Positions 52,496 to 52,953 of a DNA stretch of 52,953 nucleotides are shown piece after piece (the stretch's first letter is position 1; each line of letters opens with the position of its first letter). The stretch covers positions 1-52,953 of the forward strand of contig CALALX010000120.1 in assembly GCA_937925635.1 (NCBI GenBank), read 5' to 3'. The stretch is from an uncultured Caulobacter sp. Its GTDB lineage: Bacteria; Pseudomonadota; Alphaproteobacteria; Caulobacterales; Caulobacteraceae. The notes under the pieces were generated by a model. The model made no database searches, was not told the DNA's origin, and was given only the letters and a program-made list of their open reading frames with translations. A program made the translations under genes and the position numbers.

Positions 52496-52902
52496 AACAA
52501 AACATGAACAAAGATCCATACGCCGCGCAGAAGCGGGCCTTGTTCCGCGACCAGGCCGCGTATCTGCACCTTACCGGGAGGTTGCCGACCCACCTCAGGT
52601 CGGCGGCGAATTCGACCCTGCTCGATGCGAGCATCCGCGCCCAGGGAGTGACGCCCTGGGAGGCTGGGGAGAAGGTGTTCGAGTTGAAACCCGAGACAGC
52701 AAAGGAGTTGAAGATCGAGGACCACCCGATGGTCAGAATGGTTGACAGCCTCGTCCAGACCGGCTGGGTGATCCAGCCCTCCCTGGGATCCAACCGGCGC
52801 CGGCCGTACGGGAAAATCTACCTGAAGCGGGGCGAGGAAAGGCGAGTCGTACAGCGGGACGGCTCGATCTTGATGCATTGGCCCCACGAAACCCCGTCCT
52901 AG
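52492..52902 (+). CDS. 136-residue basic protein of unknown function, second of a pair
   Basis: Start ATG at 52492 with AGGAG 9 bp upstream. The N-terminal half is helical with YAAQKRALFRDQAAYLHLTG, then LLDASIRAQGVTPWEAGEKV. The second half looks like a winged or beta-hairpin nucleic-acid-binding domain: VRMVDSLVQTGWVIQPSLGS, then NRRRPYGKIYLKRGEERRVV. It ends ILMHWPHETPS and a TAG that belongs to the CTAG of the adjoining insertion sequence, so the natural C-terminus may be lost. Translationally coupled to the gene before it. Not recognised. Confidence 0.62.
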   Translation: MKQNMNKDPYAAQKRALFRDQAAYLHLTGRLPTHLRSAANSTLLDASIRAQGVTPWEAGEKVFELKPETAKELKIEDHPMVRMVDSLVQTGWVIQPSLGSNRRRPYGKIYLKRGEERRVVQRDGSILMHWPHETPS

Positions 52903-52953
52903 GGTCCGGACTCATTTGGCCCAGTAGCTGACGATGGCTGCGATGAGTACGCC
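52899..52953 (-). mobile_element. end of an IS5-like insertion sequence (cut by window edge)
   Basis: CTAG at 52899-52902 is followed by GGTCCGGACTC and then the 3' end of a leftward coding sequence. Several IS5 (IS427 group) elements insert at CTAG or TA-type targets. Only one end is in the window, so family and completeness cannot be checked. Confidence 0.5.
52912..52953 (-). CDS. transposase C-terminus (partial)
   Basis: The last 13 codons read GVLIAAIVSYWAK then TGA, in frame with the window edge. A hydrophobic A-AIVSYW ending is common in IS5-type DDE transposases, whose coding regions stop just inside the terminal repeat as here. The call rests on a very short stretch. Confidence 0.5.
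   Translation of the reverse strand, partial: GVLIAAIVSYWAK

Overview
The window is dense, GC-rich, mostly core chromosome of an alphaproteobacterium, most likely Caulobacteraceae (Caulobacter/Phenylobacterium type). Four things point there: the F1 ATP synthase genes atpH-atpA next to a small secreted protein of the kind annotated near atpH in Caulobacter (CC_3452 family, from memory); an archaeal-type class I lysyl-tRNA synthetase; a combined Dcm-like methylase, CysK and Vsr locus; and several copies of the short palindromic repeats common between caulobacterial genes. No rRNA, tRNA or CRISPR array was seen.

Layout. 1-2 kb: 5' part of atpA, atpH and two small genes. 2.3-8 kb: an acyl-CoA dehydrogenase, then a LemA lipoprotein with three consecutive TPM-domain genes, a spermidine-synthase-like protein and a DUF1330 protein. 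8-11.5 kb: a D-aminoacylase-type amidohydrolase divergent from a thiolase, with a palindromic operator between them. 11.6-17.9 kb: a lipoprotein, dcm-cysK-vsr, a hybrid histidine kinase, a VOC protein and a membrane protein. 18-25.9 kb: a seven-gene leftward fatty/acyl-CoA degradation operon headed by a MerR regulator (merR, two acyl-CoA dehydrogenases, VOC, OsmC, thiolase, FadB-like). Its promoter carries an operator similar to the one at 9.9 kb. 26-28.3 kb: a membrane protein, a LexA/CI-like S24 regulator and an AT-richer DUF433/DUF5615 toxin-antitoxin pair.

28.4-37 kb: an SH3/glycine-zipper protein, class I lysS behind a roughly 500-bp structured leader, CPBP protease, MAPEG, GFA, a dicarboxylate/cation symporter, GNAT, HAD phosphatase, a 37-residue membrane peptide and two hotdog thioesterases. 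37-41.6 kb: a DNA end-processing set (ligase-associated exonuclease and ATP-dependent ligase) with a DUF4349 lipoprotein and a two-helix membrane protein in between, then an orphan Phd/YefM antitoxin. 42-51.5 kb: sugar aminotransferase, MscS channel, reverse transsulfuration pair (CBS, cystathionine lyase), GmhB-like phosphatase, AGE epimerase and the sulfate-activation genes cysD-cysNC. 51.4-52.95 kb is accessory: a frameshifted gene, a two-gene operon of unknown function behind paired palindromes, and the end of an IS5-like insertion sequence at the window edge.

Themes are acyl-CoA catabolism (2.3, 10, 18-25 kb), sulfur metabolism (cysK, CBS/CGL, cysDNC) and DNA maintenance (dcm/vsr, exonuclease/ligase). 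The most promising unknowns are the two-gene operon at 52.2-52.9 kb, the palindromic repeat that has become signal-peptide coding sequence at 4.44 kb, the lysS leader, and the membrane-protein insertion in the ligase/exonuclease set.
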